Assembly: GCF_001611795.1 (NCBI RefSeq)
Contig: NZ_CP015098.1
Span: forward strand, 7,564,001-7,628,000
Length of the DNA stretch: 64,000 bases
Source of the DNA: Streptomyces qaidamensis
Lineage (GTDB): Bacteria; Actinomycetota; Actinomycetes; Streptomycetales; Streptomycetaceae
Direction of reading: 5' to 3'
Below are positions 31,115-39,798 of this stretch, one piece after another. The position numbers were made by a program, and so were the translations under genes. The first letter of the stretch is position 1, and each line of letters opens with the position of its first letter. The notes beneath the pieces are model-generated. The model ran no database searches. It worked only from the letters and a program-made list of their open reading frames with translations, and was not told the origin of the DNA.

Positions 31115-31558
31115 ATGGCGCAGGTCGAAGCCACTACGGAGCGGATCGTCGCGGCGGACGCGGAGACGGTGTTCGATGCCCTCGCCGACTACAGCGGTAC
31201 GCGCGCGAAGCTGCTGCCCGAGCAGTTCAGCGAGTACGAGGTCCGGGAGGGCGGCGACGGCGAGGGCACCCTCGTCCACTGGAAGCTCCAGGCCACCAGC
31301 AAGCGCGTACGCGACTGCCTCCTGGAGGTCGGTGAGCCCACCGACGGCGAGCTGGTCGAGAAGGACCGCAACTCCTCCATGGTCACCACCTGGAGGGTCA
31401 CCCCGGCCGGCGAGGGCAAGTCGCGGGTCGTGGTGACCACCACCTGGACCGGCGCCGGCGGCATCGGCGGCTTCTTCGAGAAGACCTTCGCGCCCAAGGG
31501 CCTCGGCCGCATCTACGACGCGATGCTCACCAAGCTCGCCGCCGAGGTCGAGAAGTAG
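31115..31558 (+). CDS. SRPBCC-family protein
   Basis: A 147-residue START/Bet v 1-like (SRPBCC) protein: VEATTERIVAADAETVFDALADYSGTRAKLLP at the N-terminus and WTGAGGIGGFFEKTFAPKGLGRIYDAMLTKLAAEVEK as the C-terminal helix. The fold has a deep hydrophobic ligand pocket; members bind lipids, polyketides or act as cyclases. ATG 31115 with GGAGGAA 4 nt upstream is clear. Single gene with its own terminator. Confidence 0.85.
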   Translation: MAQVEATTERIVAADAETVFDALADYSGTRAKLLPEQFSEYEVREGGDGEGTLVHWKLQATSKRVRDCLLEVGEPTDGELVEKDRNSSMVTTWRVTPAGEGKSRVVVTTTWTGAGGIGGFFEKTFAPKGLGRIYDAMLTKLAAEVEK

Positions 31559-31586
31559 CAGCCCACCGCTCAAGACGCGGACATCC

Positions 31587-31606
31587 GAGGGGCGTTGCCG
31601 CCCCTC
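31587..31606 (+). terminator. Terminator after the SRPBCC gene
   Basis: GAGGGGCG-TTGC-CGCCCCTC, a perfect 8-bp stem with a 4-nt loop, 29 nt after the stop codon. Confidence 0.7.
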
Positions 31607-31720
31607 ACCGGTTCGGGTGATCTCCGTACCGCTCGCTCCTGTGCCGTAACTCGTCGCGCTTGCTCGTAGTTGTCGCTTTTACGCGGGAATTGTGCGGCAG
31701 CGCGACGAGGGGAGCGGTGA

Positions 31721-34102
31721 GTGGGCGGGATCACTCTGGCGCAGGACGAACCGGCGGTAGCGCCTCCCGACACTCCCGCGCCCCGGCCGGATCCGGACAC
31801 CGGACCGAGCCCGCGCCGGGTGCGGCTGGTCTTCTTCGCTCTCATGCCGGCCCTTCTCCTGGCCGCCCTGGAGCAGATGATCGTCGCCACCGCGCTCCCG
31901 AAGATCGTCGGTGAACTGCACGGCCTGGACCGGATGTCCTGGGCGATCACGGCCTACCTGCTCACCGCCACCGTGGGCTTGCCGATCTACGGCAGACTCG
32001 GCGACCTCCTCGGCCGCAAGGGTGTCTTCCAGTTCGCGATCGTCGTCTTCGTCGTCGGCTCCGCGCTCGCGGGCCGGGCCCAGACCATGGACCAGCTGAT
32101 CGCCTTCCGCGCCCTGCAGGGCGTCGGCGCCGGCGGCCTCATGATCGGCGTCCAGGCGATCATCGCGGACATCGTGCCGCCCCGGCAGCGCGGCCGCTAC
32201 ATGGGCCTGATCGGCGCCGCCTTCGGCCTCGCCTCCGTGGCCGGGCCGCTGCTCGGCGGCTACTTCACGGACCACCTCTCCTGGCGCTGGTGCTTCTACG
32301 TCAACGTCCCCTTCGGCCTGGTCACCCTGGCCGTCGTCGCCGTCGCGCTGAAACTCCCCAAGCCGGCCGCCAGGGCCCGGCTGGACGTCCTCGGCGCGCT
32401 GCTGCTGACCGCCGCCTCCACCTGCCTGGTCCTGCTGACCAGCTGGGGCGGCACCGAGTACGCCTGGGACTCGCACATGATCCTCGGCCTCGCGGCCGGA
32501 GCGGCGGCGGCGACCGTCCTCTTCCTCGTCACCGAGCACTTCGCCGTCGAACCCCTCATCCCGCTGCGGCTGTTCAGGGACTCCGTCTTCAACGTCACCG
32601 GCCTGGTCGGCCTGGTGGTCGGTGTCGGGCTGTTCGGCGCCGCCAGTTATCTGCCGACGTACCTGCAGATGGTCGACGGGGCCTCCGCCACCGAGTCGGG
32701 CCTGCTCATGCTGCCGATGATGGCCGGCATCGTCGGCGCCTCGGTCATCGTCGGGCAGCTCATCAGCCACACCGGCCGCTACAAGGTCTACCCGATCCTC
32801 GGCGGCGCCCTCTCCGTCGCCGGCATGTGGCTGCTGTCCCGCCTGGAGGTGGGCACGCCCCGGCTGCACTACAGCATCTGGATGGCCGTCCTCGGCGCCG
32901 GCATCGGCATGGTGATGCCGGTGCTGATCCTCGCCGTGCAGAACTCCGTGCGCCCCGCCGACCTCGGCACCGCCACGAGCGCCAACAACTACTTCCGGCA
33001 GATCGGCGGCAGCGTCGGAGCCGCCGTCTTCGGGACCCTCTTCGCCGGCCGGCTCACCGACGCCCTCGCCGAGCGCCTGCCCGCCCGCGCGGGCACCGGG
33101 CTGCCGGACCCCGAGTCCATCACCCCGCAGCTCGTGCACGCACTGCCCCCGGCCCTGCGCGACAGCTACATCCGGGCGTACGCCGACGCCATGCCGCGGA
33201 TCTTCCTCTACCTGGTGCCGGTGCTCGTCCTCGGACTGGTCATCGCCCTCTTCCTCAAGGAGAAACCCCTGGTGTCCCACGACGCCTCCGTCACCGACCC
33301 GGACACGGCGCCGGGGACGATCCCGCAGGCCCGGGCGTACGCCGCCGGCGGGCCCGTGTGCGGCTCGGTGCAGCACCACGACGGGACCGTCGTGCCCCGC
33401 GCGGCGCTGACGCTCATCGACGCCACCGGGCAGCAGACCGGGCGGGGCGCCAGCGGCGAGGACGGGCGCTACGCGCTGGCCACCCCCGGCCCGGGCAGTT
33501 ACGTGCTGATCGCCACGGCCGGCGGCCACCAGCCGCAGGCGGTCTCCGTGACCGTCGGCGAACGCCCCGTCGACATCGACATCGTCCTCGGCGGCGCCGG
33601 AAACCTGATCGGCACCGTCGTCACCGCCGACGGCACGCCCGTACGGGACGCCACCGTCACGCTCACCAACGTGCACGGCGAGGTCGTGGCCACCACCCGC
33701 AGCGGCCGGGAGGGCGGCTACGTCATCACCGAGCTGGTCGCCGGCGAGTACACCCTCGCCGCCAGTGCGCCCGCCTTCCGCCCGGCCGCCTTCCCCGTCA
33801 CCGTCCAGGCCGCCCGCGAGACCCGCCGGGACATCGAACTGGCCGGCGGCGCCGTGCTGCGCGGCACCGTCCGGGCGGGCGGCGGCCGGCCCGTCGAGGA
33901 CGCCCGTGTGACGCTGCTCGACGTGGCGGGCAACGTCGTCGACACCCTCACCACCGGAGCCGACGGCACGTTCCGCTTCGTCGACCTGTCCTCCGGCGAG
34001 TACACCGTCATCGCCGCCGGCTACCCGCCCGTCGCCACCGTGCTCCAGGTCGCCGGAGGAGACCGCACCGAGCGGGATCTCCAGCTGAGCCACGAGGACT
34101 GA
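31721..34102 (+). CDS. DHA2-type MFS exporter with three C-terminal carboxypeptidase-regulatory-like repeats
   Basis: A 793-residue fusion. Residues 35-515 form a 14-helix EmrB/QacA-type drug:H+ antiporter, with the acidic LEQMIVATALPKIVGEL helix 1, GRLGDLLGRKGVF between helices 2 and 3, and motif C-like GPLLGGYF. Residues about 543-793 are three beta-sandwich repeats of 80-85 residues (GSVQHHDGTVVPRAALTLID, GTVVTADGTPVRDATVTLTN, GTVRAGGGRPVEDARVTLLD), each ending in a G-x-Y-x-L-type strand (GSYVLIA, GEYTLAA, GEYTVIA). The terminal repeats should be cytoplasmic given an even helix count. Export of a toxic compound is likely. GTG 31721 follows GAGGGGAG by 6 nt. The fusion is unusual compared with the 480-550 residues normal for the family. 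Confidence 0.88.
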   Translation: MGGITLAQDEPAVAPPDTPAPRPDPDTGPSPRRVRLVFFALMPALLLAALEQMIVATALPKIVGELHGLDRMSWAITAYLLTATVGLPIYGRLGDLLGRKGVFQFAIVVFVVGSALAGRAQTMDQLIAFRALQGVGAGGLMIGVQAIIADIVPPRQRGRYMGLIGAAFGLASVAGPLLGGYFTDHLSWRWCFYVNVPFGLVTLAVVAVALKLPKPAARARLDVLGALLLTAASTCLVLLTSWGGTEYAWDSHMILGLAAGAAAATVLFLVTEHFAVEPLIPLRLFRDSVFNVTGLVGLVVGVGLFGAASYLPTYLQMVDGASATESGLLMLPMMAGIVGASVIVGQLISHTGRYKVYPILGGALSVAGMWLLSRLEVGTPRLHYSIWMAVLGAGIGMVMPVLILAVQNSVRPADLGTATSANNYFRQIGGSVGAAVFGTLFAGRLTDALAERLPARAGTGLPDPESITPQLVHALPPALRDSYIRAYADAMPRIFLYLVPVLVLGLVIALFLKEKPLVSHDASVTDPDTAPGTIPQARAYAAGGPVCGSVQHHDGTVVPRAALTLIDATGQQTGRGASGEDGRYALATPGPGSYVLIATAGGHQPQAVSVTVGERPVDIDIVLGGAGNLIGTVVTADGTPVRDATVTLTNVHGEVVATTRSGREGGYVITELVAGEYTLAASAPAFRPAAFPVTVQAARETRRDIELAGGAVLRGTVRAGGGRPVEDARVTLLDVAGNVVDTLTTGADGTFRFVDLSSGEYTVIAAGYPPVATVLQVAGGDRTERDLQLSHED

Positions 34103-34126
34103 ACGGGCACCGGCCGAGGACGGACA

Positions 34127-34156
34127 GCACCGGCGCACGGGGCCGTACGCCGGTGC
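34127..34156 (+). terminator. Strong terminator hairpin after the MFS gene
   Basis: A 30-nt dyad: 9-bp outer stem (GCACCGGCG at 34127-34135, CGCCGGTGC at 34148-34156), one mismatch, then a 4-bp inner stem (ACGG, CCGT) with a 2-nt loop. Confidence 0.7.
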
Positions 34157-34265
34157 GCACCCCGCGCGGGCAATTCCCGCATTGCCTCACATCGCCACCG
34201 GCGGGCGCCGTACGGTGGTGACGCCGGCACAGATCTTGCGTCCGTGGGGAGAGAGGGCCTGGGCC

Positions 34266-36683
34266 ATGGACCGTGGCACCGACAGGGCTGAGCAGGGCAC
34301 GGCGACCGAACCCGCCGAGCCCGGCCGCGTCCCCCTGGCCGTCGTCGTGGTCGACCGCGACGGCCTCGTCTCCCACTGGAGCCGCGGCGCACGACGCCTG
34401 TTCGGCACCCCCAAGGAAGAGGCGATCGGCCGCACCGCCCTCGACCTGCTCCCCGTCTCCGGCGCCCTGCCCCAAGAGCAGGACACCTCGTACGCCGCCT
34501 GCGACGGTCTCGGCCCCGACCTCGAATCCTCCCTCGACGGAGGGCTCTCCTACCCGGCGGCGGGCCGCGCCCGGATCACGGCGCCCGGGAACGGCCGCGT
34601 CGACGTCCTGTGGTGGGCCTATCCGCTGGTGGGCCCCGGGCCCGAGCGGCTGCTCGTGCTGGCCGCCGACGCGGACGGGCTGCGGGCGGGTGACGGGGCG
34701 TTCGAGCGGATCGCGCCCGGCTTCGCGCTGCACACCGACTTCCCCGGCTCGCAGGACCTCGCCCGCCGCCTCCCCGAGATCCTGCCCAGCATGAGCGTCG
34801 GCGAGAGCGCCCGGATCGTCGGACAGATCCTCGAACTGGGCTACCCGATCCTGGAGTTCAGCCAGAACGACCGGGTTCCCGTCACCCCCGACTGGGGCGT
34901 GGCCCGGCGCGCCGAGCGCAAGGCGCGCCGCGAACGGGCCGCGCGGGCCCTGGCCGCCGGTGAACCCGTGCCGGAGGAGCTGCGGGACGAGGGCGAGGAC
35001 CTCGAATACTCCGCCGTCCGCGAGCGCCTGGAGTTCCTCAACGAGGTCAGCGGCCGCATCGGCACCTCCCTCGACCTGTCCCGCACGATCATCGAGGTCA
35101 GTAGGGCGGTCGTGCCCCGCTTCACCGACGTCGCCGGGACGTACCTGCGCGAACAGGTCGTCGCGGGCGAGGAGTTCGCGGACGGCGTGCCCGACACGAC
35201 CACGATGTGGCACCGGGTCGCCGTCGAGCACACCGACGAACCCGGTCGCTGGGACGACGTCGTCCCCGTCGGCGAGGCCATGCCGTTCCCGGCGCACACG
35301 CCGTTCTTCCAGTGCATGACCAGCGGCGAACCCGTCCTCGTGCCCCGCATCAGCGAGGAGATGGGGCACGCCATCGCCGCGCAGTTCGACAAGCGCGACA
35401 TCCGGCCCCTCATCACCGGCCGCTCCATGCTGGTCGTGCCCCTCAAGGCGCGCAACGTCGTCCTCGGCTTCATGATCCTGCTGCGCCACCCGGAGCGGCC
35501 CGTCTTCAACGACATGGACCGTGTCACCGGCGCCGAACTCGCCGCCCGCGCTGGTCTCGTACTCGACAACGCGCGCATGTACACCTTCCAGGAGAACGTC
35601 GCCGAGACGCTCCAGGACAGCATGCTGCCGCACATCCCGCCCCGCATGGCGGGCTGCGACATCGCCACCCGCTATCTGCCGGGCACGCTGCTCGGGCGGG
35701 TCGGCGGTGACTGGTTCGACGCGGTGAAGCTGCACGGCGGGCGTACCGCGTTCGTCGTCGGCGACGTCATGGGCCACGGGCTGAACTCGGCCGCCATGAT
35801 GGGCCAGTTGCGCACGGCCGTGCAGACCATGGCCGGGCTCGACCTCCCGCCGGCCCAGCTGCTGCGCAACCTCGACGACCTCGCCCAGCGCCTGGGCGAC
35901 ACCTACCTCGCGACCTGCCTCTACGCCGTCTACGACCCGATCGCCGGCGAGCTCCACCTCGCCAACGCCGGCCACATCCCACCTGTCCTGGTCCGGGCCG
36001 CGGACGGCCGCAGCGAACTGCTGGACCTGCCCACGGGTGCGCCCATCGGCGTCGGGGGAGTGCCCTTCGAGGCGGTGCGCGTGCGCGTGGAACCCGGCGA
36101 CCGGCTCGTGATGTGCACCGACGGGCTGGTCGAGGTGCGCGGCGAGGACATCGGGGTCGGTCTCGCCACCCTCTGCGAGTCGGCCGCGCACCCGGCCGCG
36201 TCCATGGACGACGCCTGCGACACCATCATCCGAGCCCTCAACACGCGGGGTGGCCGCAAGGACGACGTGGCGCTGCTGATGGCCCGCCTGGGCGGCATCG
36301 AGCCGGACGACGTGGCCGAATGGCGCCTCGCCCTCGACCCGGCCGAAGTGAGCCGGGCCCGCGCGGCGGTCCGCGAGCAACTGCACGCGTGGGGCTTGGC
36401 GAAGCTCGTCGCGCCCGCCGAGCTGATGGCGGGCGAACTGGTCACCAACGCCGTACGGCACTCCCACGCCCGCCCCGTCGAACTGCGCCTGGTCCGCGGC
36501 GACACCCTGCTGTGCGAGGTGGACGACGACGACCACGAGCTGCCGACGCTGCTCAGCGCGGGCCCGCTCGACGAGGCCGGGCGCGGTCTGCGCGTCGTCA
36601 GCACCCTGTCCCGTGAGTGGGGGACCAGCCGGACCAAGACCGGCAAGACGGTGTGGTTCGAGCTGACGCTGCCGCGCCGCTGA
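34266..36683 (+). CDS. PAS-GAF-SpoIIE phosphatase with C-terminal HATPase (anti-sigma-type) domain
   Basis: An 805-residue switch protein. A PAS domain (about 15-150, VVVVDRDGLVSHWSRGARRLFG) is followed by a linker, a GAF domain (about 255-440), a SpoIIE/PP2C phosphatase (about 450-660: RYLPGTLLGRVGGDWFDAV, VVGDVMGHGLNSAAMM, MCTDGLVEVRGEDI) and an HATPase_c module (about 680-803: GELVTNAVRHSHA, EVDDDD, GRGLRVVSTLSREWG). The N box and G-rich lid of the ATPase are intact. Such fusions can both phosphorylate and dephosphorylate an anti-anti-sigma factor, so one protein carries both arms of a partner switch. ATG 34266 is preferred; the open frame from 34182 lacks a better site. Confidence 0.9.
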   Translation: MDRGTDRAEQGTATEPAEPGRVPLAVVVVDRDGLVSHWSRGARRLFGTPKEEAIGRTALDLLPVSGALPQEQDTSYAACDGLGPDLESSLDGGLSYPAAGRARITAPGNGRVDVLWWAYPLVGPGPERLLVLAADADGLRAGDGAFERIAPGFALHTDFPGSQDLARRLPEILPSMSVGESARIVGQILELGYPILEFSQNDRVPVTPDWGVARRAERKARRERAARALAAGEPVPEELRDEGEDLEYSAVRERLEFLNEVSGRIGTSLDLSRTIIEVSRAVVPRFTDVAGTYLREQVVAGEEFADGVPDTTTMWHRVAVEHTDEPGRWDDVVPVGEAMPFPAHTPFFQCMTSGEPVLVPRISEEMGHAIAAQFDKRDIRPLITGRSMLVVPLKARNVVLGFMILLRHPERPVFNDMDRVTGAELAARAGLVLDNARMYTFQENVAETLQDSMLPHIPPRMAGCDIATRYLPGTLLGRVGGDWFDAVKLHGGRTAFVVGDVMGHGLNSAAMMGQLRTAVQTMAGLDLPPAQLLRNLDDLAQRLGDTYLATCLYAVYDPIAGELHLANAGHIPPVLVRAADGRSELLDLPTGAPIGVGGVPFEAVRVRVEPGDRLVMCTDGLVEVRGEDIGVGLATLCESAAHPAASMDDACDTIIRALNTRGGRKDDVALLMARLGGIEPDDVAEWRLALDPAEVSRARAAVREQLHAWGLAKLVAPAELMAGELVTNAVRHSHARPVELRLVRGDTLLCEVDDDDHELPTLLSAGPLDEAGRGLRVVSTLSREWGTSRTKTGKTVWFELTLPRR

Positions 36684-36806
36684 GCACCCCCGGGCCGAAC
36701 GGGGCGTGAAGGTACGTGCCGCGTGCTTGTGGCCGGGGCCGGGGCGCGATACACCGTACTCGCCCGTCGCACGGCGGGATTCGTACGCACCCCTGGGGAG
36801 TGGGCC

Positions 36807-37532
36807 ATGAGCGTGACGAGTCGGTACCGGGAGGCCTGGGAGGGTTTCTGGCGTGAGGCGTCCGCCGGACCCGGGGCGGTGTTCTGGGACGCGGAGCCGG
36901 TCCTGACGGTGGGCCCGCATCTGGCCCTCTTCGAGCCGTACCTGACCGATCCCGCACTGCCGCTGGTGGACCTCGGCTGCGGCAACGGCACCCAGACCCG
37001 CTACCTCGCCGACCGCTTCCCGCGGGTCCTGGGCGTCGACCTGTCCGCCGCGGCCCTCGACCACGCCCGGCGCTCCGACCCGGCGGGACAGGCCGCCTAC
37101 CGGCAGCTGGACGCCGCCGGGAAGGACGAGGCCCAGGCCCTGCACGCGGAGCTCGGCGACACCAACGTCTACATGCGGGGCGTCCTGCACCAGTGCGAGC
37201 CGGACGACCGGCAGCCCCTGGTCGACGGCATCGCCACGCTGGTCGGCGACCGCGGCCGCGCCTGCCTGGTGGAGCTCTCGGGCGCCGCCAAGCAGGTGCT
37301 GAAAGGCCTGGCGGGCGGCCCGGACGGCCCGCCGCCCAAGCTCGCGCCGGTGTTCCGCCACGGCCTCGCGCCCGGCGAGGTCTCGGACGAGGCCGTGCCC
37401 GAGTATCTGCGCTCGGCCGGCCTCACCGTCCTGGCGAGCGGCCGACTGCCCCTGAAGACCACGGAGTACCGGCCCGACGGCACCCGCATCGAGCTGCCCT
37501 CCACTTGGCTGGTGGCGGGGCGTACGGCCTGA
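36807..37532 (+). CDS. Class I SAM-dependent methyltransferase
   Basis: A 241-residue methyltransferase: LPLVDLGCGNGTQTRYLADRFPRVLGVDLSAAALDHA is motif I plus the acidic end of strand 2, DTNVYMRGVLHQC is motif IV, and EYLRSAGLTVLASGRLPLKTTEY the C-terminal part. ATG 36807 has GGGGAG 6 nt upstream. The substrate is unknown. Same strand as the phosphatase, 123 nt after it. Directly followed by a decayed oxidoreductase fragment. Confidence 0.85.
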   Translation: MSVTSRYREAWEGFWREASAGPGAVFWDAEPVLTVGPHLALFEPYLTDPALPLVDLGCGNGTQTRYLADRFPRVLGVDLSAAALDHARRSDPAGQAAYRQLDAAGKDEAQALHAELGDTNVYMRGVLHQCEPDDRQPLVDGIATLVGDRGRACLVELSGAAKQVLKGLAGGPDGPPPKLAPVFRHGLAPGEVSDEAVPEYLRSAGLTVLASGRLPLKTTEYRPDGTRIELPSTWLVAGRTA

Positions 37533-37571
37533 GGCCGGCGGTCAGCCCTCCGCGCCGCCGCCCAGCCGGTC

Positions 37572-37702
37572 GGCCAGACAGGGTACGGCGTGAAGATCCA
37601 CGAGAACGCCGGGTCACCGGCCACCGGCTCGCCGAGCACGTCGGCACCGGGCGCCGGCCCGAGGCGCTCGTGCCGTTCGCCTTCGACCGGCTCCGGCGCT
37701 GA
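37572..37702 (+). pseudogene. Frameshifted 3' remnant of a FAD-dependent (DAO-type) oxidoreductase
   Basis: One frame reads GQTGYGVKIHENAG (37572-37613), then another reads VTGHRLAEHVGTGRRPEALVPFAFDRLRR up to a TGA at 37702. Together they resemble the last 45 residues of DadA/glycine-oxidase-like flavoproteins (Gly-rich FAD contact, then HRLAEH-type helix, then a P-F-x-F-D-R end). The rest of the gene is absent and the frames are broken once. Confidence 0.5.
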
Positions 37703-37792
37703 GCCGGGCGTGGTCTGGTGGGCGACCGATTTGTCGGTGTACCGTCACCCTGTCCCGCTCCTGCAATCCCCTCGCCCCCGCGGAGGACGGTC

Positions 37793-38890
37793 ATGCCGAT
37801 GCCCTGGTTACGGATGCTCGCCGCGTCAGCGGTGTCGACGGTGCTGATCGGTACGAGCGCCGTCACGACCGCCGCCGCGCCGGAGCCTCGCGGCGTACGG
37901 GACAGCGTGCACACCGCCGGACGGGTCAAGGACGCCGGCGACGTACTGCAGTACAGCTGGCCCGGCGTCTACTTCGAGGGCCGGATCCGGGGCACCGGCG
38001 TCGGTGTCGTGCTCGACGACCCGGCCGCCGACTACGACGTCCAGGTCGACGGAGCCACCGTCGCGACCCTCACCGCGCCGGGGAGGACCACCCACTGGGT
38101 CAGGGGCCTGCGCGAGGGCGTGCACACCGTCCGGCTCGTCAAGCGCAACGACACCCCGTGGAGCACCAGCGCCTTCGGCGGCTTCGTCGCCGCACCCGGC
38201 GGCGCCGTCCTGGCCCGGCCTGCCGCCCGCAGCCGCCAGATCGAGTTCATCGGCGACTCCCTCACGGCCGGCTACGGAAACCTCTCCGCCTCCCGTGACT
38301 GCGACGGAGAGCAGCTCAAGCGCACCACCAACGCCGACGTGAGCTACGGCGCCCTCACCGCCCGGGGACTGCGCGCCGACTACCAGATCAACGCGTACTC
38401 GGGCCAGGGCATGGTGCGCAACTACAACGGCGGCTCCCCGGAGGTGAACTACCGCACCTTCTACGACCGTGCGCTGCTGAACGTGCCGGGCGACGTCTGG
38501 CAGAAGCCGGGCACCTGGCGACCGCGGCTGGTGGTGGTCCACCTCGGCACGAACGACTTCTCCACCCCGGTCAACCCGGGCGAGCCCTGGACGGACGAGA
38601 GCCTCGCCGCCGCCTACCGCAGCGCCTACAGCGGCTTCCTCGCCAAGCTGCGGGGGCGCTACGGCCCCGCGACCACCATCCTGGCCGTGGGCACGGGCCC
38701 GTTCGCCGGCCATGTCGAGCACGTCGTCCAGGAGCGCACCGCCGCGGGCGACCGCGGGGTCCGCTACTGGCCCCTCGACACCAATGGCCTGGATTACTCC
38801 GGCTGCCACTGGCACTACTCGGCCCGCGACCACCGGCTGCTGGCCGACCGCCTCACCGCGTTCCTCGCCGGCCTGCCGATCCGTTGGTGA
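37793..38890 (+). CDS. Secreted CE2-type GDSL/SGNH esterase
   Basis: A 365-residue exported esterase. ATG 37793 has GGAGG 6 nt before it and gives a signal peptide (residues 1-30, PWLRMLAASAVSTVLIGTS). Residues 35-140 form a jelly-roll-like domain (VLQYSWPGVYFEGRIRGTGV), then the SGNH hydrolase domain: Ser156 in FIGDSLTAGYG, VVVHLGTNDF, and the terminal His in GCHWHYSARDH. This two-domain layout is that of carbohydrate esterase family 2 (deacetylation of xylan or glucomannan). It lies just ahead of the D-aminopeptidase operon but has its own start region. Confidence 0.85.
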   Translation: MPMPWLRMLAASAVSTVLIGTSAVTTAAAPEPRGVRDSVHTAGRVKDAGDVLQYSWPGVYFEGRIRGTGVGVVLDDPAADYDVQVDGATVATLTAPGRTTHWVRGLREGVHTVRLVKRNDTPWSTSAFGGFVAAPGGAVLARPAARSRQIEFIGDSLTAGYGNLSASRDCDGEQLKRTTNADVSYGALTARGLRADYQINAYSGQGMVRNYNGGSPEVNYRTFYDRALLNVPGDVWQKPGTWRPRLVVVHLGTNDFSTPVNPGEPWTDESLAAAYRSAYSGFLAKLRGRYGPATTILAVGTGPFAGHVEHVVQERTAAGDRGVRYWPLDTNGLDYSGCHWHYSARDHRLLADRLTAFLAGLPIRW

Positions 38891-38903
38891 CCACCTCGTA
38901 GCC

Positions 38904-38927
38904 CGTTGCGCGCACAGCGCGTAACGT
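38904..38927 (+). promoter_or_regulatory. Leaderless -10 box inside a 10-3-10 dyad, upstream of the peptidase operon
   Basis: CGTTGCGCGC-ACA-GCGCGTAACG (38904-38926) is an inverted repeat with one mismatched pair. Its right arm holds TAACGT (38922-38927), a TANNNT -10 box 8 nt before an ATG at 38936. A repressor bound here would cover the -10. It might alternatively terminate the esterase transcript. Confidence 0.4.
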
Positions 38928-38935
38928 GACGAACC

Positions 38936-38968
38936 ATGAAGATCTCCGCCCTGGACGGCACGTCATGA
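38936..38968 (+). CDS. Possible 10-residue leader peptide overlapping the dppA start
   Basis: ATG 38936 encodes MKISALDGTS and stops with TGA at 38966-38968, which overlaps the dppA ATG (38965) as ATGA. No ribosome binding site of normal strength precedes dppA, so ribosomes that load on a leaderless mRNA at 38936 and terminate at the overlap could re-initiate on dppA. No runs of a regulatory amino acid are present. Confidence 0.35.
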   Translation: MKISALDGTS

Positions 38969-39798
38969 GAATCCTCATCAGCGCCGACATGGAGGGCGCC
39001 ACCGGAGTCACCTGGCCCGACGACGTCATGCCGGGCGCCTCGCAGTGGGAGCGCTGCCGCTCGCTGTTCACCTCCGACGTCAACGCCGCCGTGCAGGGCT
39101 TCCACGACGGCGGCGCCGACGAGGTGATCATCAACGAGGCCCACTCCACCATGCGCAACCTGCTGCTGGAGCAGCTCGACGACCGCGCCCAGATGCTCAC
39201 CGGCCGGCACAAGGCGCTGTCCATGGTGGAGGGCGTGCAGCACGGCGACGTCGACGGCATCGCGTTCGTCGGCTACCACGCGGGCGCCGGCATGGAGGGC
39301 GTCCTCGCGCACACCTACCTCGCCAACTCCATCACGGGCGTGTGGCTCAACGACGTACGGGCGAGCGAGGGGCTGCTCAACGCCCATGTCGTCGCCGAGT
39401 ACGGGGTGCCGGTCGTGCTGGTCACGGGGGACGACGTCGCCTGTGAGGACGCGCTCGGCTACGCGCCCGAGGCGCTGAAGGTCGCGGTGAAGGACCACGT
39501 GTCGCGCTACGCGGCGGTGTGCCGCACACCCGCCCGCACCGCGGCCGACATCCGGGCGGCGGCCAAGGAGGCGGCCGCGCTGGCGGTCCGTCACGAACCC
39601 GTGAGCGGCGGCCCGTTCACCGTGGCGGTGGAGTTCGACGCGGAGCACCTGGCGATGGCCGCCACCGTCGTGCCGGGCGTGGACCGGATCGCGGAGCGGA
39701 AGGTGGCTTACACGAGCGAGACCATGTACGACGGCATCCGCGCCTTCAAGGCGGTCACCACGATCGTCTCGGCCGCGGTGGAGGAGCAGTATGGCTGA
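38965..39798 (+). CDS. dppA: M55-family D-aminopeptidase (DppA-type)
   Basis: A 277-residue zinc D-aminopeptidase. ATG 38965 gives metal ligands Asp8 and Glu10 (ISADMEGATG) and His60 (INEAHSTMRN), the same numbers as in B. subtilis DppA, plus His105 (VGYHAGAG) and Glu135; this supports the start over 38926. DppA forms a ring decamer and releases N-terminal D-Ala from D-Ala peptides such as those shed from peptidoglycan. It overlaps the M20 peptidase gene by 8 bp and leads a four-gene operon. Confidence 0.93.
   Translation: MRILISADMEGATGVTWPDDVMPGASQWERCRSLFTSDVNAAVQGFHDGGADEVIINEAHSTMRNLLLEQLDDRAQMLTGRHKALSMVEGVQHGDVDGIAFVGYHAGAGMEGVLAHTYLANSITGVWLNDVRASEGLLNAHVVAEYGVPVVLVTGDDVACEDALGYAPEALKVAVKDHVSRYAAVCRTPARTAADIRAAAKEAAALAVRHEPVSGGPFTVAVEFDAEHLAMAATVVPGVDRIAERKVAYTSETMYDGIRAFKAVTTIVSAAVEEQYG

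Noticed and set aside
31679..34138. 819-codon antisense frame opposite the MFS gene
   Set aside because: Typical high-G+C antisense opening; composition (Gly/Asp/Glu/Arg) is not protein-like, and the plus strand has a clear membrane protein.
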